From contig NC_041016.1 in the NCBI RefSeq assembly GCF_004193775.1, positions 40,958,522 to 41,022,521 of the forward strand: 64,000 bases of DNA. Reading direction: 5' to 3'. The translations under genes were made by a program, and so were the position numbers. Below are positions 12,190-23,273 of the stretch, in pieces (within the stretch, counting starts at the first letter, position 1; every line of letters starts with the position of its first letter). The notes below the pieces were generated by a model that worked only from the letters and a program-made list of their open reading frames with translations, did no database searches and was not told the origin of the DNA. The stretch is from Glycine soja (Eukaryota; Streptophyta; Magnoliopsida; Fabales; Fabaceae).

Positions 12190-12583
12190 TATTATCTTGA
12201 TTGATTTTGTTTTTAACTTGCAGGAGTTCATTTAATAAATAAACAAAATATTAAATAAAATGCAAAAACAACATCGATTCTCCCTAGAATCGATGTTGCA
12301 TTATGCGTTAAAATATCAGTTCTGCCAAAACCAATATTGTATTGTGTTATACAATATTGGTGCGGGCAAAATTGATGTTAGTTATGCTTTTTTTTTACTA
12401 TTTGCTACTATTATACGATATCGGTTTTAGACAAAATCAATGTTATATAATAGATTTCAACATTAGTTTTTGTAACCAATGTTAAAAATGACACTTTTAA
12501 CAATGGTTATTTCAACATCAATTCAAAATCGATATTGAATGTTCAAAATAATCAATATTAAAAATGTTTTTTTTCTAATAGTG
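12190..12583 (+). repeat. CACTA 3' subterminal repeats and terminus
   Basis: Repeated words ACATCGATT..., AATCGATGTT, ACAATATTGG and AACATCAATT occur in both orientations. One is a clear hairpin, ACATCGATTCTCCCTAGAATCGATGT, at about 12272-12297. The series ends in TTTTCTAATAGTG, the inverse of the CACTA terminal inverted repeat. Subterminal repeats of this kind bind transposon-encoded proteins in En/Spm. Confidence 0.7.
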
Positions 12584-12830
12584 TCATGCTTTCAAAATTG
12601 TCCACCAATTTTTATTACAAAGCAAATGAATTAGGATATAATACGAGTATGTTCAATTTAAAAAAAAATGTAAAGAAGGATTGAATTGCAGTACGACCAT
12701 TGATCAATGCTTTAAAATAATGAGGAGCCAGATGTTTTAGGAGGTAAAGATTGAATTACACTATGGTCATATAATCACTATTAAAAAGTTCAAATTATAT
12801 TTATAAATTGACAAATGAATTCATAAAAAC
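12584..12830. other. Spacer, no recognised feature
   Basis: AT-rich DNA between the CACTA terminus and the LINE tail. I see no gene, RNA or repeat boundary in it. Confidence 0.5.
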
Positions 12831-15060
12831 AACAACAACAACAACAACAACAACGCCTTATCCCACTAGGTGGGGTCGGCTACATGGATCAACTTCCGCC
12901 ATAATGTTCTATCAAGTACCATACTTCTATCCAAATCATTAAGTTCGAGATCCTTTTTGATAACCTCTCTTATAGTCTTTTTGGGTCTTCCTCTGCCTCG
13001 AATTGTTTGTCTTCTCTCCATCTGGTCTACTCTCCTCACTACAGAGTCTACCGGTCTTCTCTCTACATGCCCAAACCACCTAAGTCTATTTTCCACCATC
13101 TTCTCTACAATAGGCGCCACTCCACCCTCTCTCTAATAGCTTCGTTTCTAATTTTATCCTATCGAGTCTTACCACACATCCACCGCAACATCCTCATCTC
13201 CGCTACACCTACTTTATTCTCATGTTGGCTCTTGACCGCCCAACATTCTGTTCCGTACAAAATTGCCGGTCTTACCGCAGTCCGATAAAACTTTCCCTTT
13301 AGCTTGATCGGTACCTTTGCATCACATAACACCCCCGATGCTTTTCTCCATTTCATCCATCCTGCTTGAATGCGATGATTCACATCCCCTTCAATTTCTC
13401 AATCATCCTGTATTACAGACCCAAGATATTTAAACCGTGTGACTTGAGGGATAATATGGTCTCCTATTTTCACCTCTGAGTTAGAAACCCTCCTTCTTTT
13501 GTTGAACTTACATTCCATATACTCCGATTTGCTTCTGCTTAGGCGAAAACCATGTGTTTCTAGAGCTCGTCTCGAAGTTTCCAACCTCTCATTCAACTCC
13601 TCCCTCGACTCTCCAAGGAGGACTATGTCATCTGCAAAAAGCATGCATCTCGGCGCTATCTCTTGGATTTGTTCCGTGAGGACATCCAGAATTAAGGTAA
13701 AAAGGTAGGGGCTAAGGGTTGACCCTTGATGCAAACCAATTGTGATGGGAAAATCGTCTGACTCTCCACCCTGTGTCCTAACACTAGTCGATAACCTATC
13801 ATACATATCTTGGATAGCTCGAATATATGCAACCCTAACCCCTTTCTTCTCTAGAGCTTTCCACAAAATCTCTCTAGGCACTCTATCATACGCTTTCTCC
13901 AAGTCAATAAAAATCAAGTGCAAGTCTTGTTGGTCCATGCGATATTGCTCCATCACCCGCCGTAATAAATAGATCGCTTCCATGGTCGACCTTCCCGACA
14001 TGAAACCAAATTGATTCTCAGTAACTTGAGTCTCCTTTCTTAATCTCCGTTCGATCACTCTTTCCCATAATTTCATGGTATGACTCATGAGCTTGATTCC
14101 CCTATAATTTGCACAATTTTGTATATCCCCCTTGTTCTTATAGATTGGCACTAACGTGTTTCTCCTCCATTCCTCCGGCATGCGTTTTGACCTCATAATT
14201 TCATTAAAGAGTTTGGTGAGCCACTCAAGACCTCTATTTCCAAGAGTTTTCCATACTTCAATAGGTATGTTGTCTGGCCCCACCGCCTTACCGTTACTCA
14301 TTCTTTTCAACGCTTCCTTTACTTCCTGTTTCTGAATCCGACGATAGTACTTATAGTTCCGGTCCTCTTCTCTTGTGTCTAGACTGCTAGTGTCATATCC
14401 ATATCCATCATTAAATAAGTTGTGGAAATACGCCTTCCACCTTTCCTTGATATCTTTTTCATGCACTAAGACTTTGCCTTCTTCATCCTTAACACACTTT
14501 ACTTGATCCAAATCTCTAGTCTTCCTCTCTCTACCCTTAGCAAGCCTATATATAGATCTTTCTCCGTCCCTGGTTCCTAGAGCTTGGTATAGTCCGTCAA
14601 AAGCTTGGGCTCTTGCCTCACTCACCGCCTTTTTGGTTTCATTTCTAGCTATCTTATACTTATCCCAAGTTTCGGAATTTCTACACCTAGACCACTCCTT
14701 GAAACACTCCTTTTTTACTCTAACTTTGCTCTGAACACTTTCATTCCACCACCACGATTCTTTACCCCTAGGTCCAAAACCTCTAGATTCACTCAACGTC
14801 TCTTCAGCCACTTTAATAATCTCTTGGGACATCTTGTTCCACATATCATTTGCACTTCCTTGTGATTGTCCACACCATCCCTCCCATATCTTTTGTTGGA
14901 AGATTCCTTGTTTCTCACCCTTCAAGTGCCACCATTTGATCCTTGGTGCTACCATAGGACTTCTTCTCTTTGCCCTATCTCTAATTCTTACATCCATGAC
15001 CAAAACTCTATGTTGGGTAGTCAAGCTCTCTCCCGGGATAACTTTACAGTTCAAGCTAAT
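12831..15060 (-). mobile_element. 5'-truncated RTE-type LINE
   Basis: The 3' end on the minus strand is a (TTG)n tail (ACA repeats on the plus strand, 12831-12854). The 5' end is near 15060, inside the end of the endonuclease domain (NCKVIPGESLTTQHRVLVMD). No poly(A) tail or target duplication was found. The RT sequence and the simple-repeat tail point to the RTE group, not L1; this is family knowledge, not a computed tree. Confidence 0.8.
12866..15057 (-). pseudogene. LINE reverse transcriptase ORF, truncated with stop and frameshift
   Basis: A long open stretch (15054-13402) covers the end of an apurinic-type endonuclease domain, a linker and the reverse transcriptase. Visible RT motifs are NIPIEVWK, YRGIKLMSHTMKLWERVI, FGFMSGRSTMEAI, FIDLEKAYDRVPR, GLHQGSTLSPYLF and the catalytic MLFADDIVLL. 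A TGA at 13399-13401 breaks the frame, and the same frame resumes as [13 protein letters not shown] to CGKTR with a TAG at 13159-13161. A frameshift of one base then leads to KMVENRLRWFGHVERRP and the C-terminus near 12866. It would copy element RNA at nicked target DNA; this copy is inactive. Confidence 0.85.
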
Positions 15061-15690
15061 TTAAATAATAATTTAAATATAATTTTAATTATTAGTTCAT
15101 GCTAATTCACATTATTTAATTAAATTCAACATAAAATAATTAATTATAAAATTATATAATATTTTAAAATTTAAATATTTTTTTGTTCTTTAAAATATTC
15201 CGTTTTTTGTTTCGAAGTTCCTGTACAATTATTTATTTTTTACATAATCCTTGGAAATGTGTTTTTTCTATTTTAGACTTTGTTATATTTTAGTTCTTGT
15301 AATATTTTTTTAAAAAAAATTGTAATACTTTCTTGATTTTGAGTAGTCCATTTAAAAAAATTGGTAGGAACTTAAAATAAATTATTCACATTTTACAAGA
15401 ACAAAAATAAATTAAAAAATTGAATGTATTAGACGGACTAAAATAAAATAATCAAAACCAAAATAAAATAATTTTTTTTATTAGGATCCATTTAAAAAAA
15501 TATGTTGTATATGGATCAAAACCAAAAAGCAACATGTAACAAAAAAAATATATTTAAATATTTTATTTTCATCATAGAATTTAATTGTAAAAGTATAATA
15601 AATATTTTATTTTTATGAAAAGTATTTTTCTTTTATTTCTTTAGCATCAGTTTGAAGCCAACTCTTATTTTATCGGCATAGTTATTTATT
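15061..15690. repeat. Diverged copy of the DNA just upstream of the lanosterol synthase gene
   Basis: Collinear similarity to 20455-21030. For example 15224-15260 matches 20584-20625 around AATTATTTATTTTTTA, and 15585-15680 matches 20915-21025 around AAATATTTTATTTTTAT and CAGTTTGAAG. The offset is about 5.35 kb throughout. No exon-like sequence follows this copy. Confidence 0.55.
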
Positions 15691-16344
15691 TTTAAAATAT
15701 AATGTAAGTAAAATAATTAAAATTAGAGAAATATTACGCATACATTAGTTTTGTATAATATTGTATGAGATTAATCTCTTTATAATTTATAATTTATTTC
15801 AAATAAAGATAAATTTGGTTAGATAACAAATTTTTAATTATGAAAGATAAACATAAATTTATTTTTTTTCTAAAATATTAAGCCAATACTTTATATTCAA
15901 CTAGAGTTCGGTCCTATAAATATACCTCCACCACTCTTGTAATCCCACTAGTCTCTAATCCATTCTCAATTATTTTGAAATTGTCATGACACTAAATTAT
16001 TTGTGTTTGTGTATATATTTCAACCCTATCCATCCATTTTTTTCAACTCTTCTTAAATACGGCCTTTAATGAATCCCGCTAAATATGGAAACATATATTA
16101 GGTATTAGGCATTGCTTATTATATTGTCATAATTAAAATGACCGGAATGTTTTTCTTTTGGTAAATTTTACTCACCTTAATAAATTAATTGACATTATCT
16201 ATATCAATAAGATGTATCTATTTTTTTTTTTATAGTTTATCACTTAAATATGAAAATTATATTAGGCATGGCTTATTATATTGTCATAATTAAAATTACA
16301 AGAATGTTTTTCTTTTGGTAAACTTTACTCTCCTAATCGTTACT
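15691..16344. other. AT-rich noncoding DNA with a short tandem duplication
   Basis: No gene seen. About 16083-16250 is repeated at 16250-16340 (shared GGCATTGCTTATTATATTG and TTTTTCTTTTGGTAAA). The piece 16178-16248 resembles an internal part of the Cassandra LTR that follows. A CCTATAAATATACC sequence lies near 15915. Confidence 0.4.
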
Positions 16345-16792
16345 TGTAACATCCTAAACAAATCATATCCAAATGAGAGATTTAGATGTTGTGCAAGTAT
16401 GAGACCGCACAATTAAGGATGACTTAAAAGAATTAATTGGTATTATCTATACCAACAATATGCATCTACTTTTTGATAACTTATCACTTAAAAAATTCTC
16501 AGTTAAGCGTACTTGACTTGAAGTAGTTATGGAATGAATGACCTTCTAGAAAGTTTTTCATAAAGGATGTGAGTGAGGATAAAGCACGCTCAAAAGTCTC
16601 ATGTTAGTTTGTAGAGACAATTAATGATCTTGAAAGCAATCGATCGAGTGTTGTTAGAGCTGATTGTCCATGCCTCAAAAAGACTACTTACAAAGGATTC
16701 TAACTGGTAGAGAGTTTTGACCAAGGAAGAATTGAGTGAAGTATCATCATGTAATGTGAGTCTATGAAAAGTCCCCAATTAAGGATATTACA
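16345..16792 (+). repeat. Cassandra-type solo LTR carrying a 5S rRNA-like segment
   Basis: Starts TGTAACATCC, ends GATATTACA and is flanked by TTACT (16340-16344) and TTGCT (16793-16797), a target duplication with one mismatch. The segment 16500-16560 reads GTTAAGCGTACTTGAC.. and GAATGACCTTCTAGAAAGT, a diverged version of the internal promoter half of plant 5S rRNA. That is the hallmark of Cassandra TRIM elements. The same sequence in inverse orientation is found at 33985-34408. No internal domain or second LTR is present. Confidence 0.75.
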
Positions 16793-18435
16793 TTGCTCCT
16801 TCCATTCTTTTTTAATTATCGGATTCTTGGAAAACTTTTGTTTTTATTTATCTATCATTTGCAAAATCACACTACTTACTTTCATTAATTATATCCTTAC
16901 TTACTTCCTAATCTTTAATTAATTTACATATACATTTATTATAATATTAAAAAAAGAATAAAATAGGAAATCTCAACTATTTTACTAGAATTAAGAAAAT
17001 TTATTACATTTTTTATTTTTCCATGACAACCTTAAAAGACAAACAAAAAGGAACAGAAATAGTAATAAACAATTCAATTTGGTTGCTTAATTTTTAAAAT
17101 ATTTAAATTTTGCTTTCTTAATTTTTCAAAAACAATACAATTTAATCCTTTTTGTCTAAATTGACCCGGGGCCCATTAGAGTTTACAATTGAATAAAGGA
17201 ACTAAATTGTAGCATTTTAAAAAAAAAAATCAAAAATCAAATTAAATCGTTTTGTAAATTAAAGATTCAAATTAGATCGTTAATTAATAGTAAAACAAAA
17301 TTCAACAAAATAAATTTTTTAAGAAAAATTCAACAAAATAATGAAGTGAAATCAAGTCAACGAGATGAATATTTTCTACCTAATCCGGTACAACACCGGC
17401 ACGGGTAGCTGGTGCCCTATATGCAGGTGGTTGTATCTCAAGGCAAATTCAATAGTTTTATTTACTGCATATTTTTTACACAGTTTGAAATCGTCAAGAA
17501 TTAAAAGAAGGAATTAATTACGAAAACATCTTCCCAGATGGGATATTAATTATGAAAACACATATAGCTGAATGCTTTGACCAATCAATATCACAAGTAT
17601 AGCAATCAAGTATTGGTTTAACTTCAACCTCAACTCTGAGTTTAATATAATATTTTATTTTTAGTTGGAATTCAATTTGCAAATCACTGGATTTTAGGGG
17701 TGTTCATGAACTATGAATCAATTCAATGAAAATAATTAAAAAATATTTAAAAAACCAAAAGTCAAACGAATGAAAAATTAGAAAAATATAATTTTTTATT
17801 AGATATAATTGGATCAAATTTTGAATTTAATTTTCAAAAGTGATATAATCCAATTCAAATCCAACTTGTACATATGTATATACTTTTATTTAAAATTTGA
17901 TAATAACACTCACGTGTATATTTTTATTTCTTTTATATATATATATATAATTATCATATAACTTATATCTATTCATAAAATTATATTTAATTAAAATCAT
18001 TTTTACTAATTATATGAGTTAAAATGCATAAATATAATTATATAATGAAATATAAATAAAATATTTGATATTTTAAAATTAATTTTTATTATATGTATTT
18101 TATTATTTATTTAATAAGTAAAAGTTGATCAAAATTAAAATCTAATCCAATCCAAATCATATCAAATTTGTGTGCGTGTGTGTGATTTTACAAAATTTAA
18201 TATTAAGTTTAATTTAAATTTAAAAAATTAATGAATTTAATAATATAAAATATAAATAGATATATGGACAGCTATAAATCGAGTTGATTTATGAATTAAT
18301 TAAATCAAATTATATATTATTTAAGTTTAACTCATTTATTTAATGATTTCAACTTTTAACTCAAGTTTAATTCCTTTAATACATAAACTAAATTTAATGA
18401 GTCAATTATCAAAATCCAGTCTCAAACTATACTTT

Positions 18436-18500
<65 letters not shown>

Positions 18501-18770
18501 CTTCGATTCATTGTGAGTCATAAACATAAAGTTTATAAAATGTATGCATATTGTTAAAGAGCAGTAGTAATACCCGAATCACTCATTTATATACCTATAA
18601 AAATTGTCCAAAATACTTAATGTGTTAACGGCTTTGTGCTGAACATTAAAAAAACTATTTTTTTCTCACTTTTTTGTAAACAAAATTTTGCACTTTGATT
18701 TTTTTTTTTTTCTTTTAAATCCGTGCAATGACACGGTCCAGACCTAGTAATTTTATACACTCCATCATAA
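16793..18770. repeat. Direct duplication, left copy
   Basis: Contains three blocks that reappear in the same order at 18815-19800: 16793-17557, 17976-18011 and 18555-18770. The first ~275 bp begins GCTCCTTCCATTC and ends CAAAAAGGAACAGAAATAG; the roughly complementary ends suggest a Stowaway-like MITE inside the unit. A conserved stretch TCCGGTACAACACCGGCACG lies near 17385. No coding sequence. Confidence 0.65.
18436..18500. repeat. (AT)n microsatellite
   Basis: About 65 bp of nearly uninterrupted AT dinucleotides with one AC interruption near the start. Confidence 0.9.
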
Positions 18771-18814
18771 TTCTCTCAATTTCTTATTTTTTTATCTCTT
18801 TTTTGAGGCATGTC

Positions 18815-19800
18815 AAGTTTGCTCCCTCCATTCTTTTTTAATTATGGGATTCTTGAAAAAAATTGTTTCTATTTATCTATCATTTGCAAAGTTCAAAATC
18901 ACATTACTTACCTTCATTAATTATATCCTTACTTATCTTCTAATCTTTAATTAATTTACACATGTATTTATTATGATATTAAAAAAAGAGTAAAATAGGA
19001 AATCTCAACTATTTTACTAGAATTAAGAAAATTTATTACATTTTTTATTTTTACATGACAACCTTAAATGACAAACAAAGAGGAACAGAAATAGTAATAA
19101 ATAATTCAATTTGGTTGCTTAATTTTTAAAATAGTTCAATTTTGCTTTCTTAATTTTTCAAAAACAATGCAATTTAATCCTTTTTGTCTAAATTGACCGG
19201 GTCCATTAGAGTTTACAATTGAACAAGAAGAACTAAATTGTAGCATTTTTTAAAAATTCAAAAATCAAATTAAATCGTTTTGTAAATTAAAGAATCAAAT
19301 TATATCGTTAATTAATAGTAAAACAAATTTCAAAAAAATATTTTTTTTATAGAAAAATTCAACAAAATAATGAAGTGAAATCAAGTCAACGAGATGAATA
19401 TTTTTCAACCTGATCCGGTACAACATTGGCACGGGTAGCTGGTGCCCTATGCAGGTGATTGTATCTCAAGGCAAATTTAATAGTTTAATTTACAGCATAT
19501 TTTTTACACAGTTTGAAATCGTCAAGAATTAAAAGAAGGAATTAATTACGAAAATACCTTCCTACATGGGATAAAATTATATTTAATTAAAATCATTTTT
19601 ACTAATTAAGAGTAGTAATACCCGAACCACTCATTTATATACCTATAAAAATTGTCCAAAATACTTAATGTGTCAACACGACTTGGTGCTGAACATTCAA
19701 AAACTATTTTTTTTTCTCACTATTTTGTAAACAAAATTTTGCACTTTGATTTTTTTAAAAAAAATCCGATCAATGGCACGAGTCCAGACCTAGTATAAGG
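18815..19800. repeat. Direct duplication, right copy with internal deletions
   Basis: Collinear with 16793-18770 but lacking the parts corresponding to about 17557-17976 and 18012-18555. Matches include AATTATGGGATTCTTG at the start, GGTACAACATTGGCACGGG in the middle and ATACCCGAACCACTCATTTA near the end. No gene seen. Confidence 0.65.
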
Positions 19801-20087
19801 CTAATAATAATTAATTAATAAAAAAATAATTAAAATAATTAATACAATAGTAAAAATTTATTCTTAAATAATTAAAACATAACACTAAAGAAATACACAC
19901 ATAATATTAAAAAGAAACAAACATAACATTGGTTTATCCAAACTCAAATCATAAATATACAAAATTAAAAAAATAATCATTCAATAGAATGATGATTAGA
20001 GATTAGAGATCTTTAGTATTAATCATTACAAACATTATTATTTTAACTATAAATAATATATATACATATATAATATTATTTTATAAC

Positions 20088-20158
<71 letters not shown>

Positions 20159-20454
20159 TGTGCAGGACGGAACATGTTAAATACTATAATACCCATAATC
20201 ACATAAATTTACATATATATTCGTCTTATTTGTAAATACTCATAAGATCTGAATATATTTTGTCGTCCTTAAATTGAAGTGTGATCATTGTAGAGACGAT
20301 ATTTTTTAGAAGGTAGATTTCTTGACTTGAATAACACGTCAATATAATCTATTTAAAAAAACACATTATATAATCACTCATCAATAAAGTTCAAATTGTC
20401 ATATTTAGAAATTGAAAAATGCATTAATATAAATAATAATTTCATAATTGATAA
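19801..20454. other. AT-rich noncoding DNA
   Basis: No gene or recognised element. It contains the (AT)n run at 20091-20156. Confidence 0.5.
20091..20156. repeat. (AT)n microsatellite
   Basis: About 66 bp of pure AT dinucleotides, roughly 1.3 kb upstream of the lanosterol synthase start codon. Confidence 0.9.
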
Positions 20455-21058
20455 ATAATAATTTAAATAAAATTAAAATTATTAATTAATGATAATTTAC
20501 ATGATTTAAATATATTAAACATAAAAAATTGTACTATAAAATTAATTTTTTTAAGTTTAAATATATTTTTTTCAAGATCCTTGTATAATTATTTATTTTT
20601 TAAATAATACTTGTAAATTTATGTTTTTTTTTTATTTTGGACATTGTTAATTTGTTTTAGTTCTTGCAATATTTTTTTTTCATTTGTAAGATATTTTTTC
20701 TTTTTGAATTAACCCCTTTGAAAAAAATGGTAGAAACTAAAAGCAAATTATTCACATAATAAAATAACAGAATTAAAAAAGAATAAATTATAAAGACTCA
20801 AATAAAATATAGAAATTTTATAAGGATGATTTATATATATATATCAAAACCAAAAAATCAATATATTAGTATATTATATTACAAAGACTAAAAATATATT
20901 TAAACCTATTTTAATTATAAAAGTATGATAAATATTTTATTTTTATTAAAAGTACTTTACTTTTATTTCTTCAACATTAGTTTGAAGCTGGCTCATAATT
21001 TTATATACACAGTTATTTATTTTATAATTATTCATAAAGGTTCCTTACTTCTTGTGCC
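20455..21058 (+). promoter_or_regulatory. Proximal upstream region of the lanosterol synthase gene
   Basis: AT-rich DNA immediately upstream of the TATA-like box. A diverged collinear copy lies at 15061-15690. No specific transcription-factor site can be assigned from sequence alone. Confidence 0.35.
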
Positions 21059-21070
21059 TATATATAAAAG
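21059..21070 (+). promoter_or_regulatory. Candidate TATA box of the lanosterol synthase gene
   Basis: CTATATATAAAAG lies about 370 bp before the start codon and is followed by the pyrimidine-rich CTCCCTCCATC, a typical plant start-site context. The transcription start itself is not determined. Confidence 0.5.
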
Positions 21071-21089
21071 GTTCAACTCCCTCCATCAT

Positions 21090-21428
21090 ATATATCATGA
21101 ACACTGAGCTCGATCATATACATTCTATTTCAAAAAATCCTTCGTTTGTTAAGACCCCATAAGAGGAAACACCTTCAATTCAAGTCGATCCCTTAATAAG
21201 GTATATATGTGTACGCACGTATGTTTATCGAATTCTATCATATAGTCTCAAAACTCTGAATTTTAAGTTGTTTTCAAACTCAAAGTACACCCTGTGGAAT
21301 TTTTTAATGAACTACATGTAGTTAGACCCTATATTTCCAGAATCTTAATTAATTTGGCTTGCATATATGTGGCTTTCAACAACTAACTTATTGCCAGAAA
21401 ATAGGAGACAATTAAGAAGGGAGTGAAA
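21090..21428 (+). other. Probable 5' untranslated region, possibly with an intron
   Basis: No ATG-led long frame occurs before the start at 21429. A possible leader intron runs from AATAAG|GTATAT (21201) to TTGCCAG| (21397), 197 bp. Splicing it would place a short spliced leader before the start. This is inference from splice-site shape. Confidence 0.35.
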
Positions 21429-21629
21429 ATGTGGAAGCTGAAGCTTTCAGAGAGCAAAGAAGACGAGTGTGTAAGAAGCGTGAATAACCATATTGGAAGA
21501 CATTTTTGGGAATTTGATCCAGATCTTGGAACCGAAGAAGAAAGAGCTGAAGTGGAACGAGTTCGTAAAGAATATAACAAGAACCGCTTCAAATATAAAC
21601 ACAGTTCTGATCTCTTGATGAGACTTCAG
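21429..21629 (+). CDS. LAS1: Lanosterol synthase exon 1 (residues 1-67)
   Basis: Starts MWKLKLSE, the normal oxidosqualene cyclase N-terminus. The in-frame GTG two codons upstream is not used, because the ATG fits the family start. Contains WEFDPDLG and ends [11 protein letters not shown] at CAG|GTGCAT. Confidence 0.9.
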
Positions 21630-21753
21630 GTGCATACAAATACAATTGTTTAATTAGAGTATGTGAGTGTGTCTCCAAACTTAACCATAGTTGCCAACTT
21701 GCGATATCGATATGTTAACGAGACTTCATGTGCATATAATTGTTTAAGTACAG

Positions 21754-21827
<74 letters not shown>

Positions 21828-23185
21828 GTATGAACTATCATTATAAAATATGTTTATAAAAATCAATCAAGTTATCTTAATAAATTATGATTAAATAATT
21901 ATGTAAAACTAAAATTATTTTGCATATAGAAATATTATTTTTTATGTGTATCATTAATCAAGAGTAATCAGTTTTTTTGAATTATAAAATATTTTAAATA
22001 AAAAAATTAATGTATAAATATTTTTAACTATTATATATCATTTTATACATATTTATTTTGAATCGTTTGCATATTATTATTTTAATTTTATCAATTTATA
22101 ATTAAATTTCATAAATTTATATAAATTACTTACATAAATTATTTTGTAAATTGATTTCAATATAAAAATTATTTTTACTCTAATTAGATAAATTAATATA
22201 ATTGGATGAATTAATATGTAAACTATTTTTATTCTCACTACATAAATTAATAAAATTTTATAATTTATTTTTTTAAAGAAAACTTACATGATTTTCAGAA
22301 GTCCACAAAAAAATTATTGCAAATTGCCTAAAATGAGAAGCAAAAATATTATCATACAGATGTTCCTCAGTAATATCATCATATTATTATTTTCGTTTTA
22401 AATATAAAAAAATTATTTAGTAAACAAGTTTTTTAATACCAATTATATAATTCCCGACAATTACATAAATTAGTAAATTATTTATATAAATTATTTTATT
22501 TAGTTTATAAAATTATGTTAATATTATATATATATAATACATGTTTTTATTTTAATTATAAATAGTAATAAATTTTTAATTTTTTAGATTATTTAAATAT
22601 ATTAATTTAAATTTATGTAATTTGCATAAGTTACATAAAATAATTTTTTTATAATAACCAATATATTAGTTTATGTAATTTTTTTAAAAAAATTATAATA
22701 AAATAAGAAAAAAAATTTACATACAATAATTTATTAATTAAATAAATTTATAATAAAAATAAATAAATGTAAAATTAAATATTAAATGTATTTAAACATT
22801 TCATATTTTATTTTTAATTTATAAATTTTTATAATTAAAAAATAATGACTCTTGATTAATGATACATATAAAATAGTGTTTATAAAGATAATTAACAAAA
22901 CAAGTGTCTTAATTATTATTTTATTTTTAAATAGAAATCATGACTTCAACTTCTTACATAATTCTTTTTATTTGTCATTTTATTTAATCTCTTGCCACAT
23001 AAGTGTTATGTAAATAATCTACATAAACATCACTTCAGCACCAACATGTGTCAAAGTTAACATTTGACTTTGAATTGTCAATTAATAGGAATATTAAATT
23101 TCTTGATTTAGAAATAGGTGAACCAAAATCACAAATTCAAAATTATAGGGGATCAAAATTATAATTTAACATTTTTATATTGTTC

Positions 23186-23220
<35 letters not shown>

Positions 23221-23229
23221 AGAGAGAGA

Positions 23230-23273
<44 letters not shown>

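Larger units (their letters stand above)
5054..12583 (+). mobile_element. CACTA (En/Spm) DNA transposon, 3' portion, decayed and nested
   Basis: Three things support the call. A TNP2-type transposase C-terminal region lies at 5054-6258. A second gene with a Ulp1/C48 protease-like end is scattered over 6375-12070. Repeated subterminal ATCGATTTT/ACATCGAT-type motifs and a terminus reading TTTTCTAATAGTG, the complement of CACTATTAG, end at 12583. The 5' part is cut off by the LTR element ending at 5053. Solo LTRs at 6514-7900 and 8115-9496 are inserted within it. Many stops show it is dead. Confidence 0.75.

Noticed and set aside
12870..13288. Plus-strand frames of 88 and 93 residues
   Set aside because: Antisense to the LINE reverse transcriptase tail.
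15061..15700. Remnant of a second oxidosqualene cyclase gene
   Set aside because: Only upstream noncoding similarity is seen; no exon-like sequence such as the first exon's WEFDP follows.
16500..16566. 5S rRNA gene
   Set aside because: Only the promoter-half resemblance is present and it lies inside a TG...CA LTR with target duplication, so it is Cassandra.
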